A stretch of 64,000 nucleotides of DNA from Chitinophaga pinensis (GCA_945883825.1 CAMCYF010000001.1:186001-250000); one strand, 5' to 3'. Shown: positions 1 through 11,105, counted from the first letter of the stretch. Notes: generated from the sequence alone by a model not told the origin. Program-made: numbers and translations.

Positions 1-1359
1 GCCCATAGCATGATCCAAATTTTTTGAGCTTTTTTGTATTGCATTAAAATGATTATTTAAGGAATATTCAATAGCCATTTTACCTTTTTCTCCTTTTTCC
101 ATGCAGTCAAAATAGGATTCTTTGATACTAAAAGTATCTAATAAAGAGGGATCTATTATCTTTTCAAATCCCTTAGGGAATTCAAATTCGATTTCAAATT
201 CCATATCTTCCAATTCTGAAATTCGAGATTCTAGAAAACGATCAGGGAACTTAAATGCGTCTTGCCAATTGATGTAATCTTGCCAATATCCAAAACGGCG
301 AACATTGTTTCCAAGGTCAATTATCTTGAAATCACTTTTGTCTGGAAGTTTTCGTGAACCACGACCAATCATCTGGTGGTACAAAGTTAAGGATCGTGTT
401 GCACGATTAATAATAATTGATCTAACAGTTGGTTCATCAAATCCAGTTGTTAAAATTCCAACGGAAGTAAGGATGGCATTTGGTGTTTCTTTGAACCATG
501 AAAGAACATCTTTTCTGTCTTTATCACTAAAGGTTGAGTCTAGATGTCGAATATTAAATTTTAATTTTTTAAACGATTCTTCAACACGACGTGAGGTTTC
601 AATTCCAGCATTAAAAATTAATGTTTTATCTCCAGCACAAACTTCTTCATAGGCGAAAATTAATTTTTCTTGCATAAAATAGTTACTATACAAAATATCT
701 GAACTTCCAATTGTAAAGTCACCGTTTGAACCAATTTTTAAACCATGAAGATTAATGTCATATGAATAGGTTTCAGCATTAGATAAATAGGCTCCTTCAA
801 TGAGATTTGAGATAGATTCACCTACTAAAAGCTTATTGTAGTTGTCTTTTAACGGAAGTGCTTTGTTACTACTTAAAGGAGTCGCAGTGACTCCAAGAAT
901 ATTGCACGAACTATAAAACTGAAATATTTTTCGGAAACTATTGTAGTGAGCTTCATCAACAATTACTAATCCGATATTTTTTATGAAGTTTTCATCTTCA
1001 TTTAGTCGGTTATTTAATGTTTCTACCATTGCAATAAAACAACTATAATCCTCTTGATCGTCTAGGTTTTTCACCTCTGAGTTTATAACTTTGTTTTCTA
1101 CGCCTATGGCATTTAGCTGCTTTGAAGTTTGTACAGATAATTCAATTCTGTGCGTTAGAATAAGGACTTTCTTCCCCCATTCTTCGATGTATTTTTTTGC
1201 AATTGCAGAAAAGATTACTGTTTTTCCGCCACCTGTTGGTAGTTGATAGAGTAGATTGAACTCATTCCCATTTTTACGCAATTCATTTAGAACATTGTTT
1301 ACGGTATTCTCTTGAAAAGGATAAAGTTTTTTTGCTTGGTAAAGATCTAAATCTATCAT
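1..1359 (-). CDS. DEAD/DEAH-box superfamily 2 helicase (restriction-type helicase), C-terminus cut by window edge
   Basis: Manual minus-strand translation from ATG at 1357-1359: MIDLDLYQAKKLYPFQENTVNNVL..LLYQLPTGGGKTVIFSAIA (Walker A), LVIVDEAH (motif II), GVTATP (motif III), QMIGRGSR (motif VI). Not in the ORF track because it runs off the edge. Confidence 0.9.
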   Translation of the reverse strand, partial: MIDLDLYQAKKLYPFQENTVNNVLNELRKNGNEFNLLYQLPTGGGKTVIFSAIAKKYIEEWGKKVLILTHRIELSVQTSKQLNAIGVENKVINSEVKNLDDQEDYSCFIAMVETLNNRLNEDENFIKNIGLVIVDEAHYNSFRKIFQFYSSCNILGVTATPLSSNKALPLKDNYNKLLVGESISNLIEGAYLSNAETYSYDINLHGLKIGSNGDFTIGSSDILYSNYFMQEKLIFAYEEVCAGDKTLIFNAGIETSRRVEESFKKLKFNIRHLDSTFSDKDRKDVLSWFKETPNAILTSVGILTTGFDEPTVRSIIINRATRSLTLYHQMIGRGSRKLPDKSDFKIIDLGNNVRRFGYWQDYINWQDAFKFPDRFLESRISELEDMEFEIEFEFPKGFEKIIDPSLLDTFSIKESYFDCMEKGEKGKMAIEYSLNNHFNAIQKSSKNLDHAMG

Positions 1360-1522
1360 TTGAACAATTAGCGATTTGCAAAAATACTCCCTTTATTTGA
1401 TACACCTCTTATCTTATTTAATATTTCTTTAAAATAGCAAGATTAATTAGCTTGATGTACGGTTTAAATAACTGTTAAAATAACTGTTAAAATATTGATT
1501 TATAATATTTTGAAAATTATAA

Positions 1523-2740
1523 TCAAGTAGCTGAACATACATTTTTTCCTGCGATAAATCCTGTGGTCCATGCAGATTGAAAATTAAATCCACCTGTTAT
1601 CCCATCAATATCTAAAATTTCCCCAGCAAAAAATAATCCGGGCACGATTTTACTTTCCATTGTTTTAAATTCTACTTCACTTAATAGAATTCCTCCAGCT
1701 GTAACAAATTCTTCCTTGAAAGTAGTTTTGCCACTTACTTCATAACGGTCGTTTAAAAAAGTGTTCAGTAACTTATTCAAATTCCGTTTTCCAAGGTCTT
1801 TCCAACGAATCTCAGTTAGAATATCAGATTTCTGCAATAAAAAATGCCATAATCTATTGGTTATTGGGAAAGGGTTTAAATTACCTACCATTTTTAGTCC
1901 ATGATTTAGAATAATATTATCAAGTTCTTTTCTCAATTCATCTTCCTTTTTATCATCAAGCCAATTTACAAGAATTGCAAATCTGTATTCCTTCGTAGCT
2001 AGAATCCTTGCTCCCCAAGCAGATAATTGTAAGATTGCAGGACCACTCATTCCCCAATGTGTAATAAGTAAAGGGCCTTTTCCAATTAATTTTGCCCCCT
2101 CAATTTTAACACTTGTTTTTTCTACAACATTCCCCATTAATTCTCGAATAGGATTTTCAGGCATGTTAAAAGTAAACAAAGATGGAACAGGATCAACAAT
2201 GCTATGTCCAATTTTTTCTAACCATTCTAATCCTGCACGTTTTGGCTGACCTCCAGTTGTAACGATGACTTTATCAAAAAGAAAACTGTCCTCTCGTGTT
2301 ACTATTTCAAAACTATTTTCTTTTTTTGAAATTCCAATAATTGCAGCGTTTAGATGAATATGAATCCCAAATTTCCTTGCTTCATTTTCAAAACAATCGA
2401 TTATAGTTTGAGAATCATTTGATAAAGGAAAAATACAGCCGTCAGGATATGTTTTCATTTCCACACCTCTTTTACTAAACCATTCAATTGTACTTTTAGC
2501 ATTAAATACTTCGAAGGCTTTTTTTAAATAGTTTTCTCCTCTTGGATAATGCTTTGCTAAAGTTTTATTCTCATAAGAAGCATGTGTAACATTGCAACGT
2601 CCCCCACCAGAGATTTTTACTTTGGAGAGTACTTTTCCTGTTTTCTCAAAAACTTGAACATCACATTCAGGAAAAGAATTTTTAGCAGATAATGCTGCAA
2701 AATAACCTGCGGCCCCAGCACCAATTACGGCTATTTTCAT
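1523..2740 (-). CDS. NAD(P)/FAD-dependent oxidoreductase, HI0933/YhiN family flavoprotein
   Basis: N-terminal GAGAAGYFAA dinucleotide-binding motif; KISGGGRCNVTH and C-terminal AGEILDIDGITGGFNFQSAWTTG are typical of this family. Confidence 0.9.
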   Translation of the reverse strand: MKIAVIGAGAAGYFAALSAKNSFPECDVQVFEKTGKVLSKVKISGGGRCNVTHASYENKTLAKHYPRGENYLKKAFEVFNAKSTIEWFSKRGVEMKTYPDGCIFPLSNDSQTIIDCFENEARKFGIHIHLNAAIIGISKKENSFEIVTREDSFLFDKVIVTTGGQPKRAGLEWLEKIGHSIVDPVPSLFTFNMPENPIRELMGNVVEKTSVKIEGAKLIGKGPLLITHWGMSGPAILQLSAWGARILATKEYRFAILVNWLDDKKEDELRKELDNIILNHGLKMVGNLNPFPITNRLWHFLLQKSDILTEIRWKDLGKRNLNKLLNTFLNDRYEVSGKTTFKEEFVTAGGILLSEVEFKTMESKIVPGLFFAGEILDIDGITGGFNFQSAWTTGFIAGKNVCSAT

Positions 2741-2816
2741 TTTGTAAAATTAAGTATTAATAGCAAGAATTCAGAATAGATTTTTTTCTTAACTTATAAT
2801 TACAGTATAAAATGAC

Positions 2817-2824
2817 TAACTTTG
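2817..2824 (+). promoter_or_regulatory. Bacteroidota-type -7 box (TAACTTTG) upstream of ndk
   Basis: Matches TAnnTTTG, 18 nt before the ndk ATG; no clear -33 TTG seen. Confidence 0.45.
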
Positions 2825-2842
2825 CACCCAAAAATAGATACT

Positions 2843-3262
2843 ATGACAACAAACCGCACTTTTACAATGTTAAAACCTGATGCAATTGAAAATGGGCATA
2901 TGGGTAAAATTATTGATATGATTATCAATGCAGGATTTCAAATTAAAGCAATGAAATATACAAAATTATCAGTTGCGCAAGCACAAGAATTTTATGCTGT
3001 TCATTCAGAGCGACCTTTTTATGGTGAATTAGTCGAATACATGACATCAGGACCAATAATTGCAGCAATATTAGAAAAAGAAAATGCTGTTACAGATTTT
3101 AGAAATTTAATTGGAGCAACTGATCCTGCGGAAGCAGCAGAAGGAACTATCCGTAAATACTATGCTGAAAATAAAGGAAGAAATGCCGTTCATGGTTCAG
3201 ATTCTGATGAAAATGCTGCAATTGAAGGTGAATTTCATTTTTCTTCTTCTGAGATTTTTTAA
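2843..3262 (+). CDS. ndk: nucleoside-diphosphate kinase
   Basis: [24 protein letters not shown]..., active-site region [19 protein letters not shown] at 2843 preferred over the upstream TTG in the ORF track. Confidence 0.96.
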   Translation: MTTNRTFTMLKPDAIENGHMGKIIDMIINAGFQIKAMKYTKLSVAQAQEFYAVHSERPFYGELVEYMTSGPIIAAILEKENAVTDFRNLIGATDPAEAAEGTIRKYYAENKGRNAVHGSDSDENAAIEGEFHFSSSEIF

Positions 3263-3284
3263 TTAAACTCACAGAAATTTTGTT

Positions 3285-3310
3285 AAAGACTGCTACGGCG
3301 GTCTTTTTTA
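3285..3310 (+). terminator. Rho-independent terminator after ndk
   Basis: AGACTGC-TACG-GCGGTCT followed by T-tract; UNCG-type tetraloop. Confidence 0.8.
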
Positions 3311-3326
3311 TTGAATACAAATTGCT

Positions 3327-4919
3327 ATGACCAATCAAGAAGCACTTGAAAAAAGACGAACTTTTGGGATAATTTCCCATCCGGATGCTGGTAAGACAAC
3401 ATTAACGGAAAAATTGTTGTTGTTTGGTGGCGCAATTCAAACAGCAGGTGCCGTCAAGAATAATAAGATAAAAAAAACTGCTACTTCGGATTTTATGGAA
3501 ATTGAGAAGCAAAGAGGAATATCCGTTGCAACCTCTGTTATGGCATTTGAATACGAGAATAAGCAGATTAATATCTTAGACACTCCAGGACACAAGGATT
3601 TTGCCGAAGATACTTTTAGAACTTTAACAGCTGTTGATAGTGTTATTTTAGTTATTGACTGCGCAAATGGAGTAGAGGAGCAAACGAAAAAATTAATGGA
3701 GGTTTGTCGCATGCGTAAAACTCCTGTTATCATTTTTGTCAATAAAATGGACCGAGACGGTAAGGATCCCTTTGAACTCTTAGATGAACTTGAGCAAACA
3801 CTTAACTTAAAAGTTCGTCCTTTAACTTGGCCAATTGGAATGGGTGACCGTTTTCAAGGAGTTTATAATATTTATCAAAAAAGCTTGAATTTATTTTCTG
3901 CTAATAAAACAAAAATTGCAAGTGATTTAGTCTCAATTTTGGATATTCAAGATGAAGTTCTTACTGAAATAATAGGTTTAAAGCCAGCAGAAGAATTGCG
4001 GGATGAATTGGAGACTATTGAGGGGGTTTATGATGCATTTAATCGTGAGACTTATTTATCTGGTGATGTAGCACCTGTATTTTTTGGCTCTGCAGTAAAT
4101 AATTTTGGGGTACAAGAATTATTAGATACTTTTTGTGAAATTTCTCCTTCTCCTCGTGGAAGAGAATCAGATAAACGAATGGTAGAACCAACTGACGCTA
4201 ATTTTTCTGGATTTGTTTTTAAAATTCATGCAAACTTGGACCCAAAACACAGAGATCGTATTGCATTTCTTCGAGTTGTTTCTGGTAAATTTGAACGAAA
4301 TACTTTTTATCACCATGTTCGCTTGCATAAAAAATTGAAGTTTGCTAATCCCACTTCTTTTATGGCTCAGGACAAAAGTGTTATTGATGAAGCATATCCC
4401 GGAGATGTTGTAGGATTGTATGATACCGGGAATTTTAAAATTGGTGATACAATGACTGAAGGAGAAATCATGATGTACAAAGGAATCCCAAGTTTTTCAC
4501 CAGAAATTTTCCAAGAATTAGAGAATTTAGATCCACTAAAATCCAAGCAATTAGAAAAAGGGATACGACAGCTTATTGACGAAGGTGTTGCTCAATTATT
4601 TGTCCAACAGCCTGGAAATCGAAAAATTGTTGGAACAGTTGGTCAATTACAATTCGAGGTAATTAACTACCGTCTAATTCATGAATACGGTGCAAACTGC
4701 CGTTTTGTGCCTCGTAATTACTTCAAAGCGTGTTGGATTACTAGCAATGATAAAATTCAGTTAGAGTCATTTAGAAGAGCAAAAGCAAACTATTTAGCAG
4801 TAGATAAAGATGATAATCTTGTTTTTCTAGCTGAAACAATTTTTTTGTTGAGTATGGCTGAACAAGATTATCCTGAAATTACTTTTCATAAGTCATCTGA
4901 ATTTATGCTTGAGCTTTAG
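3327..4919 (+). CDS. prfC: peptide chain release factor 3
   Basis: GTPase motifs [34 protein letters not shown]; full-length 530 aa RF3. Confidence 0.96.
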   Translation: MTNQEALEKRRTFGIISHPDAGKTTLTEKLLLFGGAIQTAGAVKNNKIKKTATSDFMEIEKQRGISVATSVMAFEYENKQINILDTPGHKDFAEDTFRTLTAVDSVILVIDCANGVEEQTKKLMEVCRMRKTPVIIFVNKMDRDGKDPFELLDELEQTLNLKVRPLTWPIGMGDRFQGVYNIYQKSLNLFSANKTKIASDLVSILDIQDEVLTEIIGLKPAEELRDELETIEGVYDAFNRETYLSGDVAPVFFGSAVNNFGVQELLDTFCEISPSPRGRESDKRMVEPTDANFSGFVFKIHANLDPKHRDRIAFLRVVSGKFERNTFYHHVRLHKKLKFANPTSFMAQDKSVIDEAYPGDVVGLYDTGNFKIGDTMTEGEIMMYKGIPSFSPEIFQELENLDPLKSKQLEKGIRQLIDEGVAQLFVQQPGNRKIVGTVGQLQFEVINYRLIHEYGANCRFVPRNYFKACWITSNDKIQLESFRRAKANYLAVDKDDNLVFLAETIFLLSMAEQDYPEITFHKSSEFMLEL

Positions 4920-4971
4920 GAAGAAAAAAAGCCATTATAAAATTGACTTAAGATATAGTTTGACTTACTTT

Positions 4972-5346
4972 TTAATCTTTTCTTTTTTTAAGATTTTTTT
5001 TCTTCTTCTTAATTTTCTTTTTTTGCTTTTCATCTAAAGTAGTCATTTTTTGTTTCTGCTCATCGTTTAAGATTGCTTGCAGCATTGATGTTCTGGCTTC
5101 ACGAATTGAATTAATTGAATTCTTTTTTTCTTCTTCATTCATTTTTGAGCTGCGAATCCCTTCTAATTTTTGGTTAATACCAGTTTGTATAATTAGAAAT
5201 TGCCCTTTTTGCTCTTCGCTAAGCTTAAGTTCTTTTGCAAATCGTTCTGTCTGAATTACTGCTCTTTCTTCAGGTGATTTCTCATTTTGAGAAAATACTA
5301 AAGAAGATAAAAATAAGGAGATAAATAAAATTTTAAGATGATTCAT
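4972..5346 (-). CDS. small secreted Spy/LTXXQ-like protein with lysine-rich C-terminus
   Basis: Signal peptide MNHLKILFISLFLSSLVFSQ; ELKLSEEQKGQ..ILNDEQKQKM; C-terminal KKKIKKKKKNLKKRKD. Confidence 0.65.
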   Translation of the reverse strand: MNHLKILFISLFLSSLVFSQNEKSPEERAVIQTERFAKELKLSEEQKGQFLIIQTGINQKLEGIRSSKMNEEEKKNSINSIREARTSMLQAILNDEQKQKMTTLDEKQKKKIKKKKKNLKKRKD

Positions 5347-5401
5347 ATTTTAAATTTAGTTATAATAGGATTAAAAGGATTTTAATTCAAAAAGAAATAC
5401 T

Positions 5402-6094
5402 TTAATTATTGATTTCTTCAATTTGAGCAGGCTCTGCAGTAGTTATTTTTTTTTCTTTAGGTACAGTAATTGGTTGCTCGGCTTTAATTTTTGCTTGATC
5501 AGCAAGGTACTTTTCATACGCGCTAAATTGCTCCGTATTTAAAACTTCTTTTAACATGGTTTTTTTTGCTTCTTGAGAACGAATTAGTGTAAATTCTTTT
5601 TCCTCAATAGTTATTTCTGAATTTTGTGCAGCTAGATTTTTTTGTGTCATACCCAAAATTATAGTGTAAACTGGAGAAACTTGCTCTCTATTAAGTTTTA
5701 ATTCGGTAGTTAAAATAGCTGTTTCTTTACTTGCAATTTCCTCTGCTGTTTCAGGTGTACTATCATTTTTTGGATTTGCTGCTAATTTCACATTTTTCTC
5801 ATAAGTCAAGAATTGTTCAGAAGTCAATATTTCTTTAAATAATTGAGTTTTTCTTTCTTCAATTTTTAAAATATTTGTAGTTTTTTCATCCTCAGAAATC
5901 TTAGACTTTTTAACATCATTAGAAGTTGTAATGACCATGAGATTTGCATTGTATAAATCTTCATATTGTTCAGCTTTAAGATTCAACTCAGAAATCATTT
6001 TTTTTGTTTCAGCTTTGGCGATATCCTCATTTGTTTGAGAATAAGATGTAAATGAAAATAGAAGACAAATCATTAAAAAATCAAGCTTTTTCAT
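5402..6094 (-). CDS. secreted protein with two tandem LTXXQ/Spy-like units
   Basis: MKKLDFLMICLLFSFTSYSQ signal peptide from internal Met at 6094; two copies of E(L)NLKAEQ..LTSEQFLTYEK / ELKLNREQ..LNTEQFSAYEK. Confidence 0.6.
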   Translation of the reverse strand: MKKLDFLMICLLFSFTSYSQTNEDIAKAETKKMISELNLKAEQYEDLYNANLMVITTSNDVKKSKISEDEKTTNILKIEERKTQLFKEILTSEQFLTYEKNVKLAANPKNDSTPETAEEIASKETAILTTELKLNREQVSPVYTIILGMTQKNLAAQNSEITIEEKEFTLIRSQEAKKTMLKEVLNTEQFSAYEKYLADQAKIKAEQPITVPKEKKITTAEPAQIEEINN

Positions 6095-6214
6095 AAATTT
6101 TAAAGTTAAGTTGTAAATAATACTGCAAATTACATTTTTTTTAAATAACCTCAAAAAAATAGTGCCTATTTTTGCTTATAAAATATTTTCAATTAATTAG
6201 CTCTTCACTGAAAA

Positions 6215-7126
6215 ATGAGAAATAGTAATGTTCAAATTATTAATCACAAAGAGCTAGATAAAGTTATCTGGGATAAAAAAATAGGTGCCTCTGCCACACC
6301 ATCTTTTTTCATGCTTTCTTGGGTTTTAGACATCTTACATCCTAATTGGGATGCTTTAGTTTATTTGAATTATGAAGCTTTTATGCCAATTCCGAAAGCC
6401 CAAAAATATGGCTTGACTTATGTTTTTCAACCAAAGTTTATACGTTCTTTATCTATTTTTAATGAAAATGAAGATCACAGATCAGCAATCATAGCTATTT
6501 TTAGAGAAACTTATTCTTTGGTCAATATAAATCTTGACTTTGAACTTAAGGAATCAAACAGTAATGGGGTTTTTCAGAAATTGAGTATTCCTAGTTCGTG
6601 TGAATTATTACACAATGATTATTCTAAGAATGCACTTCGAGTTATTTCCAAATTAGATAGAGGAATAGAATATAAATTATTTTATGACGCTGGAACTTTT
6701 ATAGAATTTTTCAAAAAAATTAAAAATATAAAGTCATTAAAGTCAAATTCTTATAGTAAATTACATCAAATAATTAATGAAACATTAAAAAGAGAGAATG
6801 GAAAGTTAATTGCCGCATTTTACAATGGGGAAATGATAGCTTGTGGTTTCTTTATTTTTTTTCAAAAGCAAGTATATTTCATGAAGGGAACCGTAAATAA
6901 AATTGGACGAGAAAAAGGTGCTTTTTACGGTTTGATTGATTTTGTTTTACAAAGTCTAATTGGAAGTTTTGAAAATTTTGATTTCATTGGCTCAAATGAC
7001 AAGGGTGTAGCAGGTTTCTATAAAAAGTTTGGAGCTCAAGATTTTAGTTATTCTATTTTAAAATACAATACTATAAAAACTCCCATAAAACAATTAGCAA
7101 ATCTTTATTTGCAGGTTAAATCTTAA
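6215..7126 (+). CDS. hypothetical protein, FemAB/GNAT-like acyltransferase fold suspected
   Basis: 303 aa ORF; C-terminal half (GKLIAAFYNGEMIACGFFIFFQKQVYFMKG...FDFIGSNDKGVAGFYKKFGA) resembles GNAT/FemAB-like proteins. Confidence 0.5.
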   Translation: MRNSNVQIINHKELDKVIWDKKIGASATPSFFMLSWVLDILHPNWDALVYLNYEAFMPIPKAQKYGLTYVFQPKFIRSLSIFNENEDHRSAIIAIFRETYSLVNINLDFELKESNSNGVFQKLSIPSSCELLHNDYSKNALRVISKLDRGIEYKLFYDAGTFIEFFKKIKNIKSLKSNSYSKLHQIINETLKRENGKLIAAFYNGEMIACGFFIFFQKQVYFMKGTVNKIGREKGAFYGLIDFVLQSLIGSFENFDFIGSNDKGVAGFYKKFGAQDFSYSILKYNTIKTPIKQLANLYLQVKS

Positions 7127-9210
7127 TAAGAGCCATACCACCTTCTAAGAAACCATTCTCCTGAAAGAAATAAGAAAATAAGGATAAAGATTACGATGTA
7201 CTCTATAAGATCGTCAAATGAAGTTTCTGCATAGCTAATGGTAGTAATATCTTTTCTATTCGATATATCTTCTATGGTTTTTTTATAATCTTTTAAAAGA
7301 TAAAATTTGCCATTTGATTGTTTTGAAAGTTGTTTCATCACACCTTGATTAGCGTTTGATTCCGTTTTTTCAATTTGAATATCTTCGACTAGAAAATTTC
7401 CTTTTTTGGAATAGGATTTCCCATTAAAAGTTGTCTTTGCACGCCAAGAATAATTCCCTGACTTTAGTTTACCGAGTGCTAATTTGTAACTTGTTCCTAC
7501 TAAACCAAATTGAGATTTATATTTTTTTCCTTTTTGATCTGTTATTTCAATTGAAATTTTTGGAGTAGTAATTGGTTCTAAAGATGAATTATAAAAAGAT
7601 GCATTCACTATAACTTCTTCATCAATTGTAAATCGATTTGGAAATTCAATTCTTAATCCAGCTCCTTGTTGCTTTACGAGAAGGTAATTTGTGATTTTAC
7701 TAAAAAATTCATTAAAGGCGTCTTGATTAGAATTTCTTAAATAGTCGTTTATTCGCCATCGCCAAAGACCTTCTCCATACAAAACTCCCGATTTAGCATT
7801 GTTTTGATTTAAGAAAAACAACAATGGCTCTTTTTTTGTAATTGATCCAATACGTTGATTTAACAATACTTCATTATTTCCATTGATACTAATTGTTCCA
7901 AATTTGCAAGTTAAAGGAGGGAAAAAATCAATTGCTTCAACTGTTTTGTCACTCAATTCAAAAGCAGAAAATGATTTATTTATCACAGCCTGGCTTTCAT
8001 CTGTCTGATTTCCTGCAGCAACTGTAATGCCGATATTTAATTTAGAAATAGCACCACTACTTGTATTCGGTCCAATTATAAAAAAAATCGGAATGTTTTT
8101 CTGCTTTATAAGCTGTAGCGTATTTTGATCAAAATTTATTCCTGGTTCATGCCAAATGATAAGATCTACTTCATCAAGAGATTTATTCCACTCAGAATAT
8201 AAACTTGTAATTACTTCACTGCCTTCATATTCATCTAAAACTGACTTAAGTGCTGATATATCTGGATGCGGGGCACCACTAAGCAATAAAACCTTATTTC
8301 TTGAATCAATTACTTCTACATAAAAACTGCGTTGATTATTTTTTAAGGTATACTCACCATCTATGGCTTCAAGTTTTACTGTGTAGGTTTGGAATCCAAT
8401 ATTATCTGCTTTTAAAATAAAATTAGCTTCTGTAAAATCATATTTCCCAGATTCATAATTAAGTACTTGACTTGCAATTTTTTGCCCATTCTTGTAAATA
8501 CTAATATTGGCATTTCTTTTTCCTATTTTGAATGCTTCGACATCAACCTCTACAGGAAATTCATTGTTTAAGAAAGCAATATCATTTGCCGTAATATGTT
8601 TAATAAAATGGTCTTTTTTTGGAATTGTATCCCCAACAGTTAATGTGAAAATTGGGGTTAAGCTTATTTTTTCTGCTGCATAACTAGGATTAGCTCCTAC
8701 ATTGTAATTCCCATCTGAAATAAAAGCAATTCCCCCAATATTTCGATTGTAATAATCAATATTTATTTTTTCAAACCCAAGTTCTAAAGCCGAGGTATTT
8801 TCATTAAATTTAAGGGGATCATTGGAAACTATTGTGCCAACATTTAGTTCTATTAATTCAAATCGATCTTTAAATTTTTCACTTAACTCCTTTTTGAAAT
8901 TTTGAATTTGACCTTTAATAATTGAACTGTCTTTGTAATTCAACATAGATGAAGAATTGTCAACTAAGCTTATGAAAACAGGTTTTTCTTCTCTGTAATT
9001 AGTAGCCTGTAAAATAATTCCTAAAAGAAGAAATAAGATTAAAAATAAAGAAGAAAATCTAAGGACTTGTAATGTCAATCGTTGATTTGTTTTTAATTCC
9101 TTTACCCAACCTTTGTTTTGATAAATCAGAAAAGTTAATCCAAGCGAAAGGAAAAATATGGGGATAAGCCAGAAAAATGAGTGATCAGTAATTAATTTCA
9201 TCGTTAACAA
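7123..9210 (-). CDS. VWA-like domain membrane protein (BatA-like architecture)
   Basis: Two N-terminal TM segments, VFISLVDNSSSML (MIDAS-like), GGIAFISDGNYN, C-terminal TM IVIFILIFLFLSGEWFLRRWYGSY. Confidence 0.65.
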   Translation of the reverse strand: MLTMKLITDHSFFWLIPIFFLSLGLTFLIYQNKGWVKELKTNQRLTLQVLRFSSLFLILFLLLGIILQATNYREEKPVFISLVDNSSSMLNYKDSSIIKGQIQNFKKELSEKFKDRFELIELNVGTIVSNDPLKFNENTSALELGFEKINIDYYNRNIGGIAFISDGNYNVGANPSYAAEKISLTPIFTLTVGDTIPKKDHFIKHITANDIAFLNNEFPVEVDVEAFKIGKRNANISIYKNGQKIASQVLNYESGKYDFTEANFILKADNIGFQTYTVKLEAIDGEYTLKNNQRSFYVEVIDSRNKVLLLSGAPHPDISALKSVLDEYEGSEVITSLYSEWNKSLDEVDLIIWHEPGINFDQNTLQLIKQKNIPIFFIIGPNTSSGAISKLNIGITVAAGNQTDESQAVINKSFSAFELSDKTVEAIDFFPPLTCKFGTISINGNNEVLLNQRIGSITKKEPLLFFLNQNNAKSGVLYGEGLWRWRINDYLRNSNQDAFNEFFSKITNYLLVKQQGAGLRIEFPNRFTIDEEVIVNASFYNSSLEPITTPKISIEITDQKGKKYKSQFGLVGTSYKLALGKLKSGNYSWRAKTTFNGKSYSKKGNFLVEDIQIEKTESNANQGVMKQLSKQSNGKFYLLKDYKKTIEDISNRKDITTISYAETSFDDLIEYIVIFILIFLFLSGEWFLRRWYGSY

Positions 9211-9360
9211 AATTAGTTAGAATATAGTAAATAATTCGCCAAAAGTCATAATCTTTATTGTTTAAGTATAATTTTAATATTTTCACCTTTTTTTGTTATA
9301 AATGATTGGTGTTTTTGGAATCAAAAGTGCTAACTTTATACTCTTAAATTATATATTATT

Positions 9361-10539
9361 ATGAGTAAAGAAGTTTATATTATTGCTGCAGTTAGAACAC
9401 CAATTGGAGCATTCATGGGGGGCTTGTCCACTATTTCAGCAACAGAATTAGGATCTATAGCAATAAAAGGAGCTATAGAAAAATCTGATCTTCCTGTAAA
9501 TTTAATTGATGAAGTTTTTATGGGGAATGTCTTGCAAGCGGGACTTGGTCAAGCACCGGCTCGACAAGCAGCTCTTGGAGCTGGATTGGGGCAAAATGTT
9601 CCTTGTACTACTGTTAATAAAGTCTGTGCATCTGGAATGAAAGCAATAATGCTTGGAGCACAAACTATTTTAGCAGGAGATAACCATATTGTTGTTGCTG
9701 GTGGAATGGAAAATATGTCACAAACACCTCATTATTTAGACGCTCGAAATGGAACAAAATTTGGAAACATTATTACGCTAGATGGAATTTCCAAAGATGG
9801 TTTGCTAGACGTTTATAATAAGGTTCCAATGGGGAATTGTGCTGAGATATGTGCAAAAGAACATGGTATTTCAAGAGAAGATCAAGATAATTTTGCTATA
9901 ACATCATATCAAAGAGCAAGTGCTGCTTGGATAAATGGAAAATTTAATGATGAAATTGTTGCAGTTTCAGTACCTCAAAGAAAAGGAGATCCAATCGTAA
10001 TTAAAGAAGATGAGGAATACAAAAATGTCTTTTTGGATAAAATTCCAGGTTTACGTCCTGCTTTTGATAAAGACGGAACAATCACTGCGGCAAATGCTTC
10101 TACGATAAATGACGGTGCCTCTGCTCTAATTCTTGCTTCCAAAGAAGCTATTGACAAATACGGATTGAAGCCACTCGCAAAAATAGTTTCGTATGCCGAT
10201 GCAGCGCAAGCGCCTGAATGGTTTACTACTGCTCCTTCCTTGGCAATTCCAAAAGCATTGGAAAAAGCCAATCTAAAAATCTCAGATGTAGATTTTTGGG
10301 AATTGAATCAAGCTTTTTCTGTTGTTGGTATAGCGAATACTAAGATTTTAGGTCTTGATCCATCAAAAGTTGATGTAAATGGTGGTGCAGTTGCACTTGG
10401 TCATCCTCTTGGGAATTCAGGTTCTAGAATTGTTGTCACTTTAATTAGCGTCTTAAAACAAAATGCGGGTAAATTAGGTGGCGCAGGAATTTGTAATGGT
10501 GGCGGAGGAGCTTCAGCAATTATTATTGAAAATATCTAG
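9361..10539 (+). CDS. acetyl-CoA C-acetyltransferase (thiolase)
   Basis: VRTPIGAFMGGLS, NKVCASGMKA, GGMENMSQTPH, GGAVALGHPLGNSGSRI, CNGGGGASA. Confidence 0.96.
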   Translation: MSKEVYIIAAVRTPIGAFMGGLSTISATELGSIAIKGAIEKSDLPVNLIDEVFMGNVLQAGLGQAPARQAALGAGLGQNVPCTTVNKVCASGMKAIMLGAQTILAGDNHIVVAGGMENMSQTPHYLDARNGTKFGNIITLDGISKDGLLDVYNKVPMGNCAEICAKEHGISREDQDNFAITSYQRASAAWINGKFNDEIVAVSVPQRKGDPIVIKEDEEYKNVFLDKIPGLRPAFDKDGTITAANASTINDGASALILASKEAIDKYGLKPLAKIVSYADAAQAPEWFTTAPSLAIPKALEKANLKISDVDFWELNQAFSVVGIANTKILGLDPSKVDVNGGAVALGHPLGNSGSRIVVTLISVLKQNAGKLGGAGICNGGGGASAIIIENI

Positions 10540-10550
10540 ATTTTTAGACA

Positions 10551-10582
10551 AAAAAAAGAGGTTGCAAAACAACCTCTTTTAA
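10551..10582. terminator. Bidirectional terminator between convergent thiolase and HU genes
   Basis: AAAAGAGGTTG CAAAA CAACCTCTTTT with A/T tracts on both sides. Confidence 0.85.
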
Positions 10583-10600
10583 TTCTCTTAAAGTGTGAAA

Positions 10601-10873
10601 TTAATTTACGCTTGAAGAAAGATCTGATCCAGCTTTGAAACGAACTGAATTCTTAGCTGCAATTTGAATAACTGCACCTGTTTTTGGGTTACGACCGTTA
10701 CGTGCATTTCTTTTAGAAATGTCAAAAGAACCAAATCCTACTAAAGAGATTTTGTGTCCACCTTTTAACGCGCTTGTTGTAGATGCTACAAAAGCGTCTA
10801 ACGCTTTTTTAGCATCTGCTTTTGACAAACCTGATCCAGCTGCCATTGCATCAATTAATTCTGCTTTGTTCAT
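10601..10873 (-). CDS. HU family DNA-binding protein
   Basis: MNKAELIDAMAAGSGLSKADAKKALDAF...GFGSFDISKRNARNGRNPKTG. Confidence 0.96.
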   Translation of the reverse strand: MNKAELIDAMAAGSGLSKADAKKALDAFVASTTSALKGGHKISLVGFGSFDISKRNARNGRNPKTGAVIQIAAKNSVRFKAGSDLSSSVN

Positions 10874-11105
10874 AATAATGTGTTTTAAAAAAAATTAATA
10901 ATTAATTATCCTAACAAATATATCTGAATAAGTAAGCGAAAATCAATATCCATCTAAAAAAAACAACAAAATGTTGAAAAATCACCTATTTTGTTAATAA
11001 AGTCACTTTAAAACACTATATTTATATAGGATTTACTTAAATTCCTCTCTTAAAATACCTTGTGATTTACCGAACAGAATTACTTTTTATATGTTTTGAA
11101 TTTGA

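Noticed and set aside
305-652. 115-aa plus-strand ORF
   Set aside because: Antisense to the clear helicase reading frame on the minus strand.
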